The notes below the pieces were generated by a model that did not search any database, had not been told where the DNA came from, and was given only the letters and a program-made list of their open reading frames with translations. The position numbers and the translations under genes were made by a program. From positions 1 through 31,726 of the forward strand of contig UQYD01000020.1 in NCBI GenBank assembly GCA_900545305.1: 31,726 nucleotides of DNA, written 5' to 3'. Below, piece after piece: positions 16,351-26,230 of the stretch (its first letter is position 1; each line of letters starts with the position of its first letter). The DNA comes from an uncultured Eubacterium sp. GTDB lineage: Bacteria; Bacillota; Clostridia; Lachnospirales; CAG-274.

Positions 16351-19300
16351 ATGAAAGGCATTTTAAAAAGAATTGCCTTTGTTCTTGCTTTTGTTATGGC
16401 TACAGAATGTATGTCTGGTGGTACATTAACAATGGCAGGGGAACTATTTGAATCAGTGGTTGATTCTGTAGACAATCTACAAAAAAATGATGAAGTTTTA
16501 AGTGGCTCATCAGTTGTAGACGATAATGTGTTAGAAGAAATATCTGAAACAACAACTGAAGAAGTAACAATTAATATAAGTCAGATGGAGGATGACGAAA
16601 TAAATACAGATGACATTCCTGATGACATATTGGTACTGTTAAATGACGGTCAAATGTATGAAAACCTAAATGGATATGAAAAAAACGGATTAAATATGTA
16701 TTTAGGTGTAAGGGAAGATACTATGTCACAACTTCGTGATAGAGGCTATGACATTAGACATTCAATATCTGTAGCTGTTATAATGCAGCAAATGGAAATA
16801 AATGTTGACCAAGCTTTTGAAATGATAAAAAATTTTGGCTCTTTAAAAAAGGCGAAAAAGTCTGCTGAGGAGTTTGCAGTAGTAAATTTGGAGAGTAATT
16901 ACATAGAACAAGAGTCTGTAAAAGAAAAGTTTCAAGAGATGGTTATAAGTGGTATTGATATGGAATCAGCTGTAAAAGCATTTTTTGCATCAGCAATTAT
17001 CGAAAAAAAGGTTGATGATGTAATAGATGCAGTTACAAGTCAAAGTGCCATAGAGATTGTGCCAAATAATAATTTTGCTCCTGTAAATTCTATGGAACTT
17101 GCTGATGAATATGCTGTTGATGAAGATGCAGTAAACCAATATATTGAAAAAAATGATACAAACGCAGTTAGTTTAGCTAGGGAAATAGATGAATTGGCAG
17201 CAGATAGAGGGCTTTTAAGCACATATTCAACAACCAATTCATCTGTTACTACAGAAGATGAAAGTGATAATCTAGTAGATAGTGCTAAACTTAAAGGACC
17301 ATTTAATACAGATGCTGGCATAAATGATAATGTAAGTCTTACAACTGGTGCATTGATGTATACTGAAAAGATAGCAACAATTCCGGGAAAAAATGGGCTT
17401 GATACAAATCTATCATTTAAGTTTGATTCAAGCAACAGATTTGAGGCTACATCTACTGTAAATGTATGGAACATTCCAAGTGAATATGTATGGCATTTAG
17501 GTTTTAGCAGAATTGCAAATGCGGCAGGTGGAAATAAGCCTCATGGTAATAACAATGTTGTTGCATTTAGTCAAATTATACTTGAAGATGGTAGAACATA
17601 CTCTATTGGTAAAGTAGATATGGCAGGAAGTCATGATTTTAAAATATATGGGTATGCTTTTCAAGATTTAAAATTAGAGGAAGACTATCAAAATATTGTA
17701 CCAGGGGCAAAGGCAGTATTGATTTATAGCGATGGTACAAGAGAGTTTTTCAATAAACAAGGCCTTTTTATGAAGAAAGTAGACCGATTTGGAAATGCTA
17801 TATCCGTAAATTATAATCGTGACGATATTACTATTACAAATGTGAATGGTAGTACAATAACAATGGTGGCAAATAATGACACAAGTGGCAGAACATACGT
17901 AGTCACTTTACCAAATGGTCATCAAATTAGTTATAGATTTAATTATTCAAGATATTGTGATAATAGGTCATTCTATTATTTGGTAAGTAAAACGGAAAGT
18001 GTAAATGGTAAAAGTTTAGTTACTACATACGGCTATACTGGCAAAACAGATACCATACATAAAAAGAATAAAGACCCTAAAAAGTTTTTCTCTTATAATC
18101 TTACAAAAGTAACTTATCCTACAGGAGCTACTGCAAATTACGAGTATGGCGAGAGTACATATGGTAATGAAGATGAAGATGATAAGATTAGACCTATAAG
18201 TTGTAAATATTATACCACACCTGATGGTAAGAAATATTCAGGGACTAGTTATTTTTATAGTGAAAATAACTATACAGGACATAAGAAAAAGAACGAATCA
18301 AATGCTTATCCTTATACAGTAAGGACTATAGAGGGTAATTTAGATACAACTTATACCTATAATAGTATTAATCTTAATACAAAAATAGTAAGTGGAACAT
18401 ATCCAAAGGGTACTCAAAAAACTGTAGAGATGGGATATACTGATGTAGAAAATGACGGCAAGCATACTTGTCCTTATCCAAATTGGGTATATACGAATGA
18501 TGAAAATGTTATAAAAGCAGAGTATTATTATTATGATAATTATAGTGGTAAATTATTAAGATATTATAGTCCGTTATCTTGTAAAGGTAGAGAGTATGAG
18601 TATTTAAAGGAAAAAGACCTTGATAAAGAGGGATTAACAGAATATACATATTATGATTCAAAAAGCTACTATGTACAGAAATCAAAGACATATAAACAAA
18701 ATTCCTCTACAACAGTTGTTGAACGAAATACTATAGATGATAGGGGACTTATTACAGAATCTAAAGTAACTTCAAATGGAGTTTTAAAGTCAAAAACACA
18801 ATATTCATATAGGGATGGTAATAGTAATGGTGATGGTACTGGTGATATAATAGGGCAAAGAGCATTTATAGATGATACTCATTATATACCAACAACATAT
18901 ACTTATGTAAATAATAATACATATGTTGGTTCTTCTACTACAGGGGAAATTACTGTTAGCAAGACATACGACAGTATGGGTAATGTAACATCAGAAACAG
19001 ATGGTAATGGAAAAACAACTTCATATACATATGATGATATGGGCAATGTTATAAAGAGTACATACCCTGATAATACAGCTAAAACTGTAACATATGATTA
19101 TGGAGCTAATACAGCACAATATACTGATGAAAATGGAAATGCTATAAGATATAATTACAATGCACTTGGAGCGTTGTCAAGTATATATGATTTAAGTTAT
19201 AACAAAAATCTTGCTACCTATGAATATGATGAAAATATGAATCTTTCAGTACGAACTGTTCCTGGTAAAAGCAAGAGTGTTTATACATATGATTATAAAA

Positions 19301-22188
19301 ATAGATTATCAAGTAAGACCATTAATGATGCCTTGACTGGTACTCAAATGTATAAGTCAGTATATGGATACGGTAATGGACAATCAAGGAAGACTGTTTT
19401 AGGCGATGATAATTGTTCAAATATTATTTCAAGTGAAACTGTTGACAGTATGGGCTATGTAGTACAGGAAATAAAGAATGGTGTAACTACAAACTATACC
19501 AATGACTATTTAGGAAATCCTGTTACAGCCACAGATTATCTCAATAAGAAATACACAATGGAGTATGACATATTTGGAAATGTGACTAAGCAAACTGACC
19601 CTAATGGTCATATAACAACGTACGAATATGACTTTTTAAATAGAAATATATCTGCTACAGATTCAAAAAATAATAAGTCTACTATAACTTATGATGCTAA
19701 TGGTAGAAAAATACAGGTCAAAGCTCCTTTTGATGGTGGACAATATGCTATTACTGATTATACATACGATGAAAATGGTAACGTTTGCTCGGAATCTGTC
19801 AGAAAAAATGGTAATGATTACAATACTAAGGTATATAAGTATGATGACAGGAATAACCTTATAAAATCAGGAGTGCAAATGGGTAATACTCCAGAATGGG
19901 TTAATGAATATACATATGATAATGTAGGAAATAATACTTCTATAAAATATGCAAATGGTACTAGAAAAGTAGAATATACTTATAATTGCCATAATAAACC
20001 TATTACATATACTGATGCAATGGGAAGAACTGAACGATATACCTATGATTTTTGTGACAATTTGATTAGTAAAGTCGATAGAAATAATGTTACAATCAAA
20101 TATGCCTATGACGGAATGAATAGATTATCTAAGGAATACACAACTACAAATAATAAAGAAAAGGTTAAAGCTCAATACACTTATGGTAAAACAGGTGGAG
20201 TAACATTGGTTACAAATGATACATCAGCAATAGCTAATAAGTACGATAATAAGGGTCTTGTTATGGAGCAAAAACTTTTTGAAGACGGCAAAAGCTATGC
20301 TATGGTATATGGCAACAATGCAAATGGTAAATGTGTGTATAGTAAAATATATAATAACAATACCGGTCATTATGGTGATTATGATATTCAACAGATGATA
20401 AATTATGAATATGATGCAAAAGGTAATATGACTACTGTTTCAGATTCCTTGAATAACAGTAAAGTAATGGCAAGATATACTTATGATTCAAATGACAATT
20501 TAAGTTCTGTAACATACGGCAATGGTACATCTACATCATATACATATAATAAAGGTAATATGATAGAAACTGTAACCAATAAAAATGCCGATAGTACAAA
20601 AATGTCATACTATAACTATGATTATTATCTTGATGGAAATGTTAGCCAACAAAACAGAAATGGTGTAAACTGTTATTATGATTATGATGAATTTTCAAGA
20701 ATTACTGATGAAGATTACGGTAAAGAAGAAATAGATTATTATTATGATGCAGCAGGAAATAGAACTCAGAAAAGAATTTGTGATGACAATGGAGATACTG
20801 ATGTAAACTATACCTATGACCTTAATAATAGACTTTTGGAAGAAAGTACCAATTATTATTCAAAAAATGAAATTGATGTAACAAAATATGTTTATGATAA
20901 TAACGGTAATCAGATAAAGAAGATAGGTTACATAACAAAGGGCGTAAATGGCTCACCAAGTCAGGATTTAGTGTCAGAAAATGAATTAAATAATACTTAT
21001 GAAATATATAAGTACAATGAATTTAATGAAATGACATCTTTTGAAAGTAATAAGGAATCCAAGTGGGAATACGCATATCTTCCAAATGGTTTAAGATACA
21101 GAAAGAGCAATGCTAGTCACTTCGATAGATACGTATGGGATAGAAATGGAAACATAATAGCTGAAATGAATGGAGAGGGAAATCTTACAAGTAAATATGT
21201 AAGAGGAAATAAACTTATCTCTAAAGATGGCAACGAATATTTTGGCTACGATGGACACGGAAGTGTAGTAAACATTTCAAACGAAAGTGGTAAATCTATA
21301 AAGAGCTATGATTATGATGCTTTTGGTGTAGAGTTAAACAAGGATGCAAATGATACAAATCTTTTCAGATACTGTGCTGAACAGTATGACAATGAAACCG
21401 ATAGCATTTACCTCAGAGCAAGATATTATAGTCCTAGTCTAGGTAGATTTACAACAGAAGACCCAGCAAAGGACGGAAACAATTGGTATAGCTATTGTGC
21501 AGGAAATCCAGTGAATAGTTGGGACCCTAGTGGACTTGCTATAATTATAAGCGATATAGAAGACGAAAATGATAGTAGATTATCAGATTTAAGAAAACTT
21601 ACCAGTGATAATCTAAAAGTAAATTATGATACAGGTGAAATATCATATATCGAGGGAGAAAAAATAGATTTACCAATAGGAACTGACTTAATAAGAGAAC
21701 TCATTAATTCGGACGTTAGTATTACGATACGAAAATTTGATAGAGTAGCTGATAAGGATGATAGTGGTAATGGAAGAATAACAACTGAATATAGAAATCA
21801 GGGGAAATGTAGTAGTGTATTAATCCATTATGACCCAAATGGTGGAAGGCAGGTATTGTCGTATGACCCAGTAACTGTTACCAGTGATTTTGTTGATAAT
21901 CCACCAGAAATTGTTTTGGGTCATGAATTAGTTCATGCGATTCGAGCAATAAAAGACGAATATGTTTTATATGGTAATGCAGGATATGCAGCAAGAATAG
22001 ATAATATAAATTCTATTGTTCGATTGGCAAGGGAGAGAGAAGAATTAGAAACAACTGGTATACCTTATGCAAAGTTTGATGAAAATGGTAAATTTGATAG
22101 GATTGTTTACAGCCAAAATGAATTTAAGTATACTGAAAATGCTTTAAGAGTAGAATCAGGATTACCTGTAAGAAGTGTATATAAATAA
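16351..22188 (+). CDS. Secreted RHS/YD-repeat polymorphic toxin with C-terminal HExxH metallopeptidase domain
   Basis: RHS proteins build a beta shell around a C-terminal toxin that is delivered to neighbouring cells. Residues 1-30 form a signal peptide. A helical, acidic region (about 35-320) and an entry domain (NVSLTTGALMYTEKI onward) follow. YD repeats run from about 870 to 1600. The RHS core domain (YDAFG, YLRARYYSPSLGRFTTEDP) ends at WDPSG (1724-1728). The tip (1729-1945) carries GHELVHA with His1858, Glu1859 and His1862, and an ending TENALRVESGLPVRSVY that matches my memory of M91/NleD-like peptidases. The target is unknown. AGGGGGC precedes the ATG. Residues 1253-1728 are repeated in the orphan copy at 23138-24565. 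Confidence 0.93.
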   Translation: MKGILKRIAFVLAFVMATECMSGGTLTMAGELFESVVDSVDNLQKNDEVLSGSSVVDDNVLEEISETTTEEVTINISQMEDDEINTDDIPDDILVLLNDGQMYENLNGYEKNGLNMYLGVREDTMSQLRDRGYDIRHSISVAVIMQQMEINVDQAFEMIKNFGSLKKAKKSAEEFAVVNLESNYIEQESVKEKFQEMVISGIDMESAVKAFFASAIIEKKVDDVIDAVTSQSAIEIVPNNNFAPVNSMELADEYAVDEDAVNQYIEKNDTNAVSLAREIDELAADRGLLSTYSTTNSSVTTEDESDNLVDSAKLKGPFNTDAGINDNVSLTTGALMYTEKIATIPGKNGLDTNLSFKFDSSNRFEATSTVNVWNIPSEYVWHLGFSRIANAAGGNKPHGNNNVVAFSQIILEDGRTYSIGKVDMAGSHDFKIYGYAFQDLKLEEDYQNIVPGAKAVLIYSDGTREFFNKQGLFMKKVDRFGNAISVNYNRDDITITNVNGSTITMVANNDTSGRTYVVTLPNGHQISYRFNYSRYCDNRSFYYLVSKTESVNGKSLVTTYGYTGKTDTIHKKNKDPKKFFSYNLTKVTYPTGATANYEYGESTYGNEDEDDKIRPISCKYYTTPDGKKYSGTSYFYSENNYTGHKKKNESNAYPYTVRTIEGNLDTTYTYNSINLNTKIVSGTYPKGTQKTVEMGYTDVENDGKHTCPYPNWVYTNDENVIKAEYYYYDNYSGKLLRYYSPLSCKGREYEYLKEKDLDKEGLTEYTYYDSKSYYVQKSKTYKQNSSTTVVERNTIDDRGLITESKVTSNGVLKSKTQYSYRDGNSNGDGTGDIIGQRAFIDDTHYIPTTYTYVNNNTYVGSSTTGEITVSKTYDSMGNVTSETDGNGKTTSYTYDDMGNVIKSTYPDNTAKTVTYDYGANTAQYTDENGNAIRYNYNALGALSSIYDLSYNKNLATYEYDENMNLSVRTVPGKSKSVYTYDYKNRLSSKTINDALTGTQMYKSVYGYGNGQSRKTVLGDDNCSNIISSETVDSMGYVVQEIKNGVTTNYTNDYLGNPVTATDYLNKKYTMEYDIFGNVTKQTDPNGHITTYEYDFLNRNISATDSKNNKSTITYDANGRKIQVKAPFDGGQYAITDYTYDENGNVCSESVRKNGNDYNTKVYKYDDRNNLIKSGVQMGNTPEWVNEYTYDNVGNNTSIKYANGTRKVEYTYNCHNKPITYTDAMGRTERYTYDFCDNLISKVDRNNVTIKYAYDGMNRLSKEYTTTNNKEKVKAQYTYGKTGGVTLVTNDTSAIANKYDNKGLVMEQKLFEDGKSYAMVYGNNANGKCVYSKIYNNNTGHYGDYDIQQMINYEYDAKGNMTTVSDSLNNSKVMARYTYDSNDNLSSVTYGNGTSTSYTYNKGNMIETVTNKNADSTKMSYYNYDYYLDGNVSQQNRNGVNCYYDYDEFSRITDEDYGKEEIDYYYDAAGNRTQKRICDDNGDTDVNYTYDLNNRLLEESTNYYSKNEIDVTKYVYDNNGNQIKKIGYITKGVNGSPSQDLVSENELNNTYEIYKYNEFNEMTSFESNKESKWEYAYLPNGLRYRKSNASHFDRYVWDRNGNIIAEMNGEGNLTSKYVRGNKLISKDGNEYFGYDGHGSVVNISNESGKSIKSYDYDAFGVELNKDANDTNLFRYCAEQYDNETDSIYLRARYYSPSLGRFTTEDPAKDGNNWYSYCAGNPVNSWDPSGLAIIISDIEDENDSRLSDLRKLTSDNLKVNYDTGEISYIEGEKIDLPIGTDLIRELINSDVSITIRKFDRVADKDDSGNGRITTEYRNQGKCSSVLIHYDPNGGRQVLSYDPVTVTSDFVDNPPEIVLGHELVHAIRAIKDEYVLYGNAGYAARIDNINSIVRLAREREELETTGIPYAKFDENGKFDRIVYSQNEFKYTENALRVESGLPVRSVYK

Positions 22189-22201
22189 GGAGGTATTTAT
22201 T

Positions 22202-22951
22202 ATGAAATTTATTAAAATAATTATTTTAACATTATCTTTGTTTATTGCAAGTAATAGTACATTATGTTATGGAGCTATTTATGACAAAGATGAGTACAAC
22301 GAAATTTGTAAAGTTTTACAGGAAAATAATATAGTTGATGAGATAAAGCCTAGAAATACATACATAAACAGAAAAGAATGTATAAAAGGAGTTATGAGAG
22401 TTATTGGTACAACAGATGAAGTGGCAAATAAATGGTGTAATGTATTATTTTATGAATCTATTTTTTCAGATATACAAGGATATGTAGATGGAAAAATAGA
22501 TTTGGGAAATGGGTATACTATATTTGCAGGTAATTATCGAATAGCCCTTGGTATACCAGAGGTAATAGCTATCGTATCAAATGAAAAATATTATGATAAT
22601 AATTTTAAACCGGATAGTACTGCAAAAGTGAAAGATTGTGTGGCATTTATAATGAGATGTATAAAAGAAAGAGAAAATGCTGAGGATTGTGACAAATTAT
22701 TTTCTGATGCAGAGGAGATTGGGCTTATAAGTAAAAATGACAGTTTTTATAATGATAAATATTTGTATGCCTATGCTTATTATAATATGTTATATCGAAT
22801 GTTAAATGAACAAAGATACTATTATGTAAAGGAATATGTGAAAGAGAAAGATATGGATAAGGGATATACTATATTTGATCTTTTTACAAAGGATGAAGAG
22901 GGAAAAATGACTTATTTAGAATTCTTGAAACAGAGAGATAGTTCTAAATAA
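22202..22951 (+). CDS. Exported S-layer-homology-like protein; candidate immunity partner
   Basis: The ATG at 22202 follows AAGGAGG and comes 13 bases after the RHS stop; an in-frame upstream ATG at 22175 overlaps the RHS gene and lacks a site. Residues 1-24 are a signal peptide. Two S-layer-homology-like segments follow at about 36-120 (YINRKECIKGVMRVIG, FSDIQGYVDG, AGNYRIALGI) and 125-178 (FKPDSTAKVKDCVAFIMRCI, SDAEEIGLI). The C-terminal 60 residues are rich in Tyr and charged residues. The position directly behind a toxin tip is where immunity genes sit, but immunity to a peptidase acting in the cytosol would not normally be exported. It could instead be a wall-bound partner. Function unproven. 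Confidence 0.72.
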   Translation: MKFIKIIILTLSLFIASNSTLCYGAIYDKDEYNEICKVLQENNIVDEIKPRNTYINRKECIKGVMRVIGTTDEVANKWCNVLFYESIFSDIQGYVDGKIDLGNGYTIFAGNYRIALGIPEVIAIVSNEKYYDNNFKPDSTAKVKDCVAFIMRCIKERENAEDCDKLFSDAEEIGLISKNDSFYNDKYLYAYAYYNMLYRMLNEQRYYYVKEYVKEKDMDKGYTIFDLFTKDEEGKMTYLEFLKQRDSSK

Positions 22952-22967
22952 AAAGATGTTTATATGT

Positions 22968-23116
22968 TGAAAGGAGGTGGTTTATTGAAGAACAACTTTA
23001 ATACAACACAGGTAAGGAAATAGAGCAAGAGGCTTTTAAGTATGTTCAAAACACTGCCTGTATTTGTTATATGGACAGGCTGTTTGTAGAAAAGGCGAAT
23101 ACAGGTGGTGTTTAAA
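22968..23116 (+). repeat. 150-bp interspersed repeat, copy A
   Basis: This 149-base stretch is about 92% identical by eye to 26231-26384, which has a 5-base insertion. It holds a perfect AAAGGAGG and a 12-codon reading frame starting with TTG at 22984 (MKNNFNTTQVRK). Inside is the hairpin GCCTGT/ACAGGC (23057-23080). It ends just where the orphan RHS frame begins. Confidence 0.8.
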
Positions 23117-25249
23117 AATATTAGAAATAGTAAAAGATATGACGGAATGAATAGATTATCTAAGGAATACACAACTACAAATAATAAAGAAAAGGTTAAA
23201 GCTCAATACACTTATGGTAAAACAGGTGGAGTAACATTGGTTACAAATGATACATCAGCAATAGCTAATAAGTACGATAATAAGGGTCTTGTTATGGAGC
23301 AAAAACTTTTTGAAGACGGCAAAAGCTATGCTATGGTATATGGCAACAATGCAAATGGTAAATGTGTGTATAGTAAAATATATAATAACAATACCGGTCA
23401 TTATGGTGATTATGATATTCAACAGATGATAAATTATGAATATGATGCAAAAGGTAATATGACTACTGTTTCAGATTCCTTGAATAACAGTAAAGTAATG
23501 GCAAGATATACTTATGATTCAAATGACAATTTAAGTTCTGTAACATACGGCAATGGTACATCTACATCATATACATATAATAAAGGTAATATGATAGAAA
23601 CTGTAACCAATAAAAATGCCGATAGTACAAAAATGTCATACTATAACTATGATTATTATCTTGATGGAAATGTTAGCCAACAAAACAGAAATGGTGTAAA
23701 CTGTTATTATGATTATGATGAATTTTCAAGAATTACTGATGAAGATTACGGTAAAGAAGAAATAGATTATTATTATGATGCAGCAGGAAATAGAACTCAG
23801 AAAAGAATTTGTGATGACAATGGAGATACTGATGTAAACTATACCTATGACCTTAATAATAGACTTTTGGAAGAAAGTACCAATTATTATTCAAAAAATG
23901 AAATTGATGTAACAAAATATGTTTATGATAATAACGGTAATCAGATAAAGAAGATAGGTTACATAACAAAGGGCGTAAATGGCTCACCAAGTCAGGATTT
24001 AGTGTCAGAAAATGAATTAAATAATACTTATGAAATATATAAGTACAATGAATTTAATGAAATGACATCTTTTGAAAGTAATAAGGAATCCAAGTGGGAA
24101 TACGCATATCTTCCAAATGGTTTAAGATACAGAAAGAGCAATGCTAGTCACTTCGATAGATACGTATGGGATAGAAATGGAAACATAATAGCTGAAATGA
24201 ATGGAGAGGGAAATCTTACAAGTAAATATGTAAGAGGAAATAAACTTATCTCTAAAGATGGAAATGAATATTTTGGCTATGATGGACACGGAAGTGTAGT
24301 AAACATTTCAAATGAAAGTGGTAAATCTATAAAGAGTTATGATTATGATGCTTTTGGTGTAGAGTTAAACAAGGATGTAAATGATACAAACCTTTTCAGA
24401 TACTGTGGCGAACAGTATGACAATGAAACAGATAGCATTTACCTCAGAGCAAGATATTATAGTCCAAGTTTAGGCAGATTTACAACTGAAGACCCAGCAA
24501 AGGACGGAGATAACTGGTATAGCTATTGTGCTGGAAACCCAGTAAATAGTTGGGACCCTAGTGGAAATACTAGAATTGAAAACGGTGTTGATTTAGATGC
24601 AAGAGAGTTTGGAGAAGATTCTTTAACATATAAAGCTTTAAGTGTACTAACTTTATCTTATAAAAGAGCAACTGTTCAATCTGAAAAAAATACTATTCAT
24701 GATTTAGCAAATTTATGCAGAAAAATAGGTAGAATGTTTGGAAGTAGTGTGGTATTGACATTACCGGAAAAAATATCAGATTCTGCAAAATTGAACCCCG
24801 TAGAAAGAGTTTTGCTAAAAGGTTATTCATACAATATATTAGATATAAACAAAAGCTATAATATTGCTATGAATGAAGCAACAGATAGATATGGAGTCTA
24901 TGGAGGGGGTATAGATAATGAAGGTGATGCTTTCAGGCATATAAGTTATGCGGCGTATTTAACATATAAGACGGGTAAAGAGTTTGCGTCATATTGGTTA
25001 AATGCACATGAATTTGGAGATCCTGAAAATTTGACGTGGGCAAAAAATGAAAAGGAAAATTATAAATATCTTGCAACAAAGATGGATTTACATAATAACA
25101 ATATAGGAGTAAGTATTGGTGAAAATACGTGTCATTATGATTTTTTAGATAATCCAAACTACATATTTGATAAAGTATCTTATGCAATTACTAGTGGTAA
25201 TGCCAGGATGATAGTTTCAAATAAAATAGTAAAAACAGGAGGTAATTAG
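23105..25249 (+). CDS. Orphan RHS core end with a different toxin tip (DAFRH/MDLHNN domain)
   Basis: The frame opens at 23090; the first start is GTG 23105 (or 23108) without a good ribosome site, and there is no signal peptide. From 23138 to 24565 it repeats the main RHS gene (20107-21534) with no gap, ending in WDPSG at residue 487. Residues 488-714 are unrelated to the first tip and contain DNEGDAFRHISYAAYL (DAFRH 608-612), NAHEF (634-636) and MDLHNNNIG (660-665). These motifs resemble a family I recall as DUF6973, found at the ends of secreted toxins. The cassette is probably silent until recombined onto the full-length gene, like orphan tips in E. coli rhs and cdiA loci. The tip frame is intact, which argues against old decay. 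Confidence 0.8.
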   Translation: MVFKNIRNSKRYDGMNRLSKEYTTTNNKEKVKAQYTYGKTGGVTLVTNDTSAIANKYDNKGLVMEQKLFEDGKSYAMVYGNNANGKCVYSKIYNNNTGHYGDYDIQQMINYEYDAKGNMTTVSDSLNNSKVMARYTYDSNDNLSSVTYGNGTSTSYTYNKGNMIETVTNKNADSTKMSYYNYDYYLDGNVSQQNRNGVNCYYDYDEFSRITDEDYGKEEIDYYYDAAGNRTQKRICDDNGDTDVNYTYDLNNRLLEESTNYYSKNEIDVTKYVYDNNGNQIKKIGYITKGVNGSPSQDLVSENELNNTYEIYKYNEFNEMTSFESNKESKWEYAYLPNGLRYRKSNASHFDRYVWDRNGNIIAEMNGEGNLTSKYVRGNKLISKDGNEYFGYDGHGSVVNISNESGKSIKSYDYDAFGVELNKDVNDTNLFRYCGEQYDNETDSIYLRARYYSPSLGRFTTEDPAKDGDNWYSYCAGNPVNSWDPSGNTRIENGVDLDAREFGEDSLTYKALSVLTLSYKRATVQSEKNTIHDLANLCRKIGRMFGSSVVLTLPEKISDSAKLNPVERVLLKGYSYNILDINKSYNIAMNEATDRYGVYGGGIDNEGDAFRHISYAAYLTYKTGKEFASYWLNAHEFGDPENLTWAKNEKENYKYLATKMDLHNNNIGVSIGENTCHYDFLDNPNYIFDKVSYAITSGNARMIVSNKIVKTGGN

Positions 25250-25266
25250 TATATGTTGAAATATAA

Positions 25267-25371
25267 AAATATATAGAGGGATAGATTGGAAGAAAAAGCA
25301 ATATTCATCTGCTTTCAAGAGGCTATGGTATTGAAACAAGTATCCTATTTATGAATAAGGAAAGAATAGTA
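25267..25371 (+). pseudogene. Remnant of the membrane-anchored immunity-like family
   Basis: 35 codons align to residues 87-121 of the protein at 25496 (KYIE-IG-K-S-I, then GYGIETSILFMNKERIV against GDGDETSILFMNKGKIV). A TAG interrupts the frame at 25282-25284, and both ends are missing. It lies just behind the orphan toxin tip, where its immunity gene would be expected. The rest of 25250-25495 is AT-rich and shows no gene. Confidence 0.8.
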
Positions 25372-25495
25372 AAAAATAAGAGAATAAAGATTTTATATTA
25401 TCGGTTGTAAAGATAAATATCTAAATGTCTTAATAATTTTTTTAGATAAAGAAATGTTTTATATAATATAGTCTAAAATTTAGGAGGTGTGATTA

Positions 25496-26107
25496 ATGAA
25501 AAAATATATGAAAATAATATTTACTATTTTTGTTTGTTTTATTGTTGCCTTTATTATGTTATTTTTAGCTAAAAAAGTGTACTATAAAGTTAAAAATATA
25601 AGATACGAAAGGCAAATTATAGAAAAGAATAATTATAGTTTACTACAAAATATCCAAAAATTAACAGAAATAAAGTCTACAACAACAACATTGCAGGAAC
25701 TTACTGACTTTGAGTGGGATTATGTATATAATTTTGCACCTTATACTAATCAAAAATATATAGAGGATATGATTGGAATGAAAAGTTGTATTCCTCTGTA
25801 TTTCAGAGGGGATGGTGATGAAACAAGCATTTTGTTTATGAATAAGGGAAAGATAGTGTGCTATCTAGGAGGGAAAAAAGACAATTTAAAGTGTATGATT
25901 TCCTTAAATGGGAGTTATACAAATTACAATGCTATTAGATATGCAAATCAAAATATTAATACACTTTATGTTGAATATGATGGATATCCTCGCTTATATT
26001 TAGCTGATAAGGAAGTAGTAAAAAGTAATGGCGAAAAATTTGAATTTAAAATGAAAGATAATGGAAAATATGAGAGTAAAAAGTGGGTAGAGTGTACTCC
26101 TAACTAA
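25496..26107 (+). CDS. Membrane-anchored small protein, paralogue 1 (immunity candidate)
   Basis: I do not recognise a named family. The 203-residue product has one N-terminal membrane segment (about 7-25), a basic helical linker (26-60) and a beta-rich outer domain. The domain opens with LTDFEWDYVYNFAPYTNQKYIEDMIG (69-94), a pattern (W-D-x-V-Y-x-F-x-x-Y-T) seen in small exported Firmicutes proteins. LFMNKGKIVCYLGG follows. AGGAGG lies before the ATG. It is clearly related to the protein at 26421 and to the remnant at 25267. Its place behind an RHS toxin tip suggests immunity; an anchored outer domain would meet the toxin before or during entry. This role is inferred. Confidence 0.75.
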   Translation: MKKYMKIIFTIFVCFIVAFIMLFLAKKVYYKVKNIRYERQIIEKNNYSLLQNIQKLTEIKSTTTTLQELTDFEWDYVYNFAPYTNQKYIEDMIGMKSCIPLYFRGDGDETSILFMNKGKIVCYLGGKKDNLKCMISLNGSYTNYNAIRYANQNINTLYVEYDGYPRLYLADKEVVKSNGEKFEFKMKDNGKYESKKWVECTPN

Positions 26108-26230
26108 TATTTTTTCTTTTAATTATAAATTCAATATAACATAGGTAAAGGATAGAGCAGGGTGCATTAAATTGACTTAAATTATATGAAAAGATACTAA
26201 GATGTTATTGAAAAATATTTAAAATTTTTG
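26108..26230. other. Gap with a decayed scrap of the 150-bp repeat
   Basis: AT-rich and without a gene. At about 26140-26170 the sequence ATAGGTAAAGGATAGAGCAG resembles the start of the interspersed repeat (ACAGGTAAGGAAATAGAGCA). It may be an old third copy. Confidence 0.45.

Noticed and set aside
17040..17474. 144-codon frame on the - strand inside the RHS gene
   Set aside because: It lies wholly within a convincing + strand gene and shows no recognisable protein or ribosome site; a shadow frame.
22951..22968. Terminator behind the S-layer-like protein
   Set aside because: No stem with a T run is present; the transcript may continue into the repeat.
23041..23115. 37-residue frame in repeat copy A (ending VEKANTGGV)
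   Set aside because: Copy B carries a 5-base insertion that breaks this frame, so coding is not what the repeat preserves.
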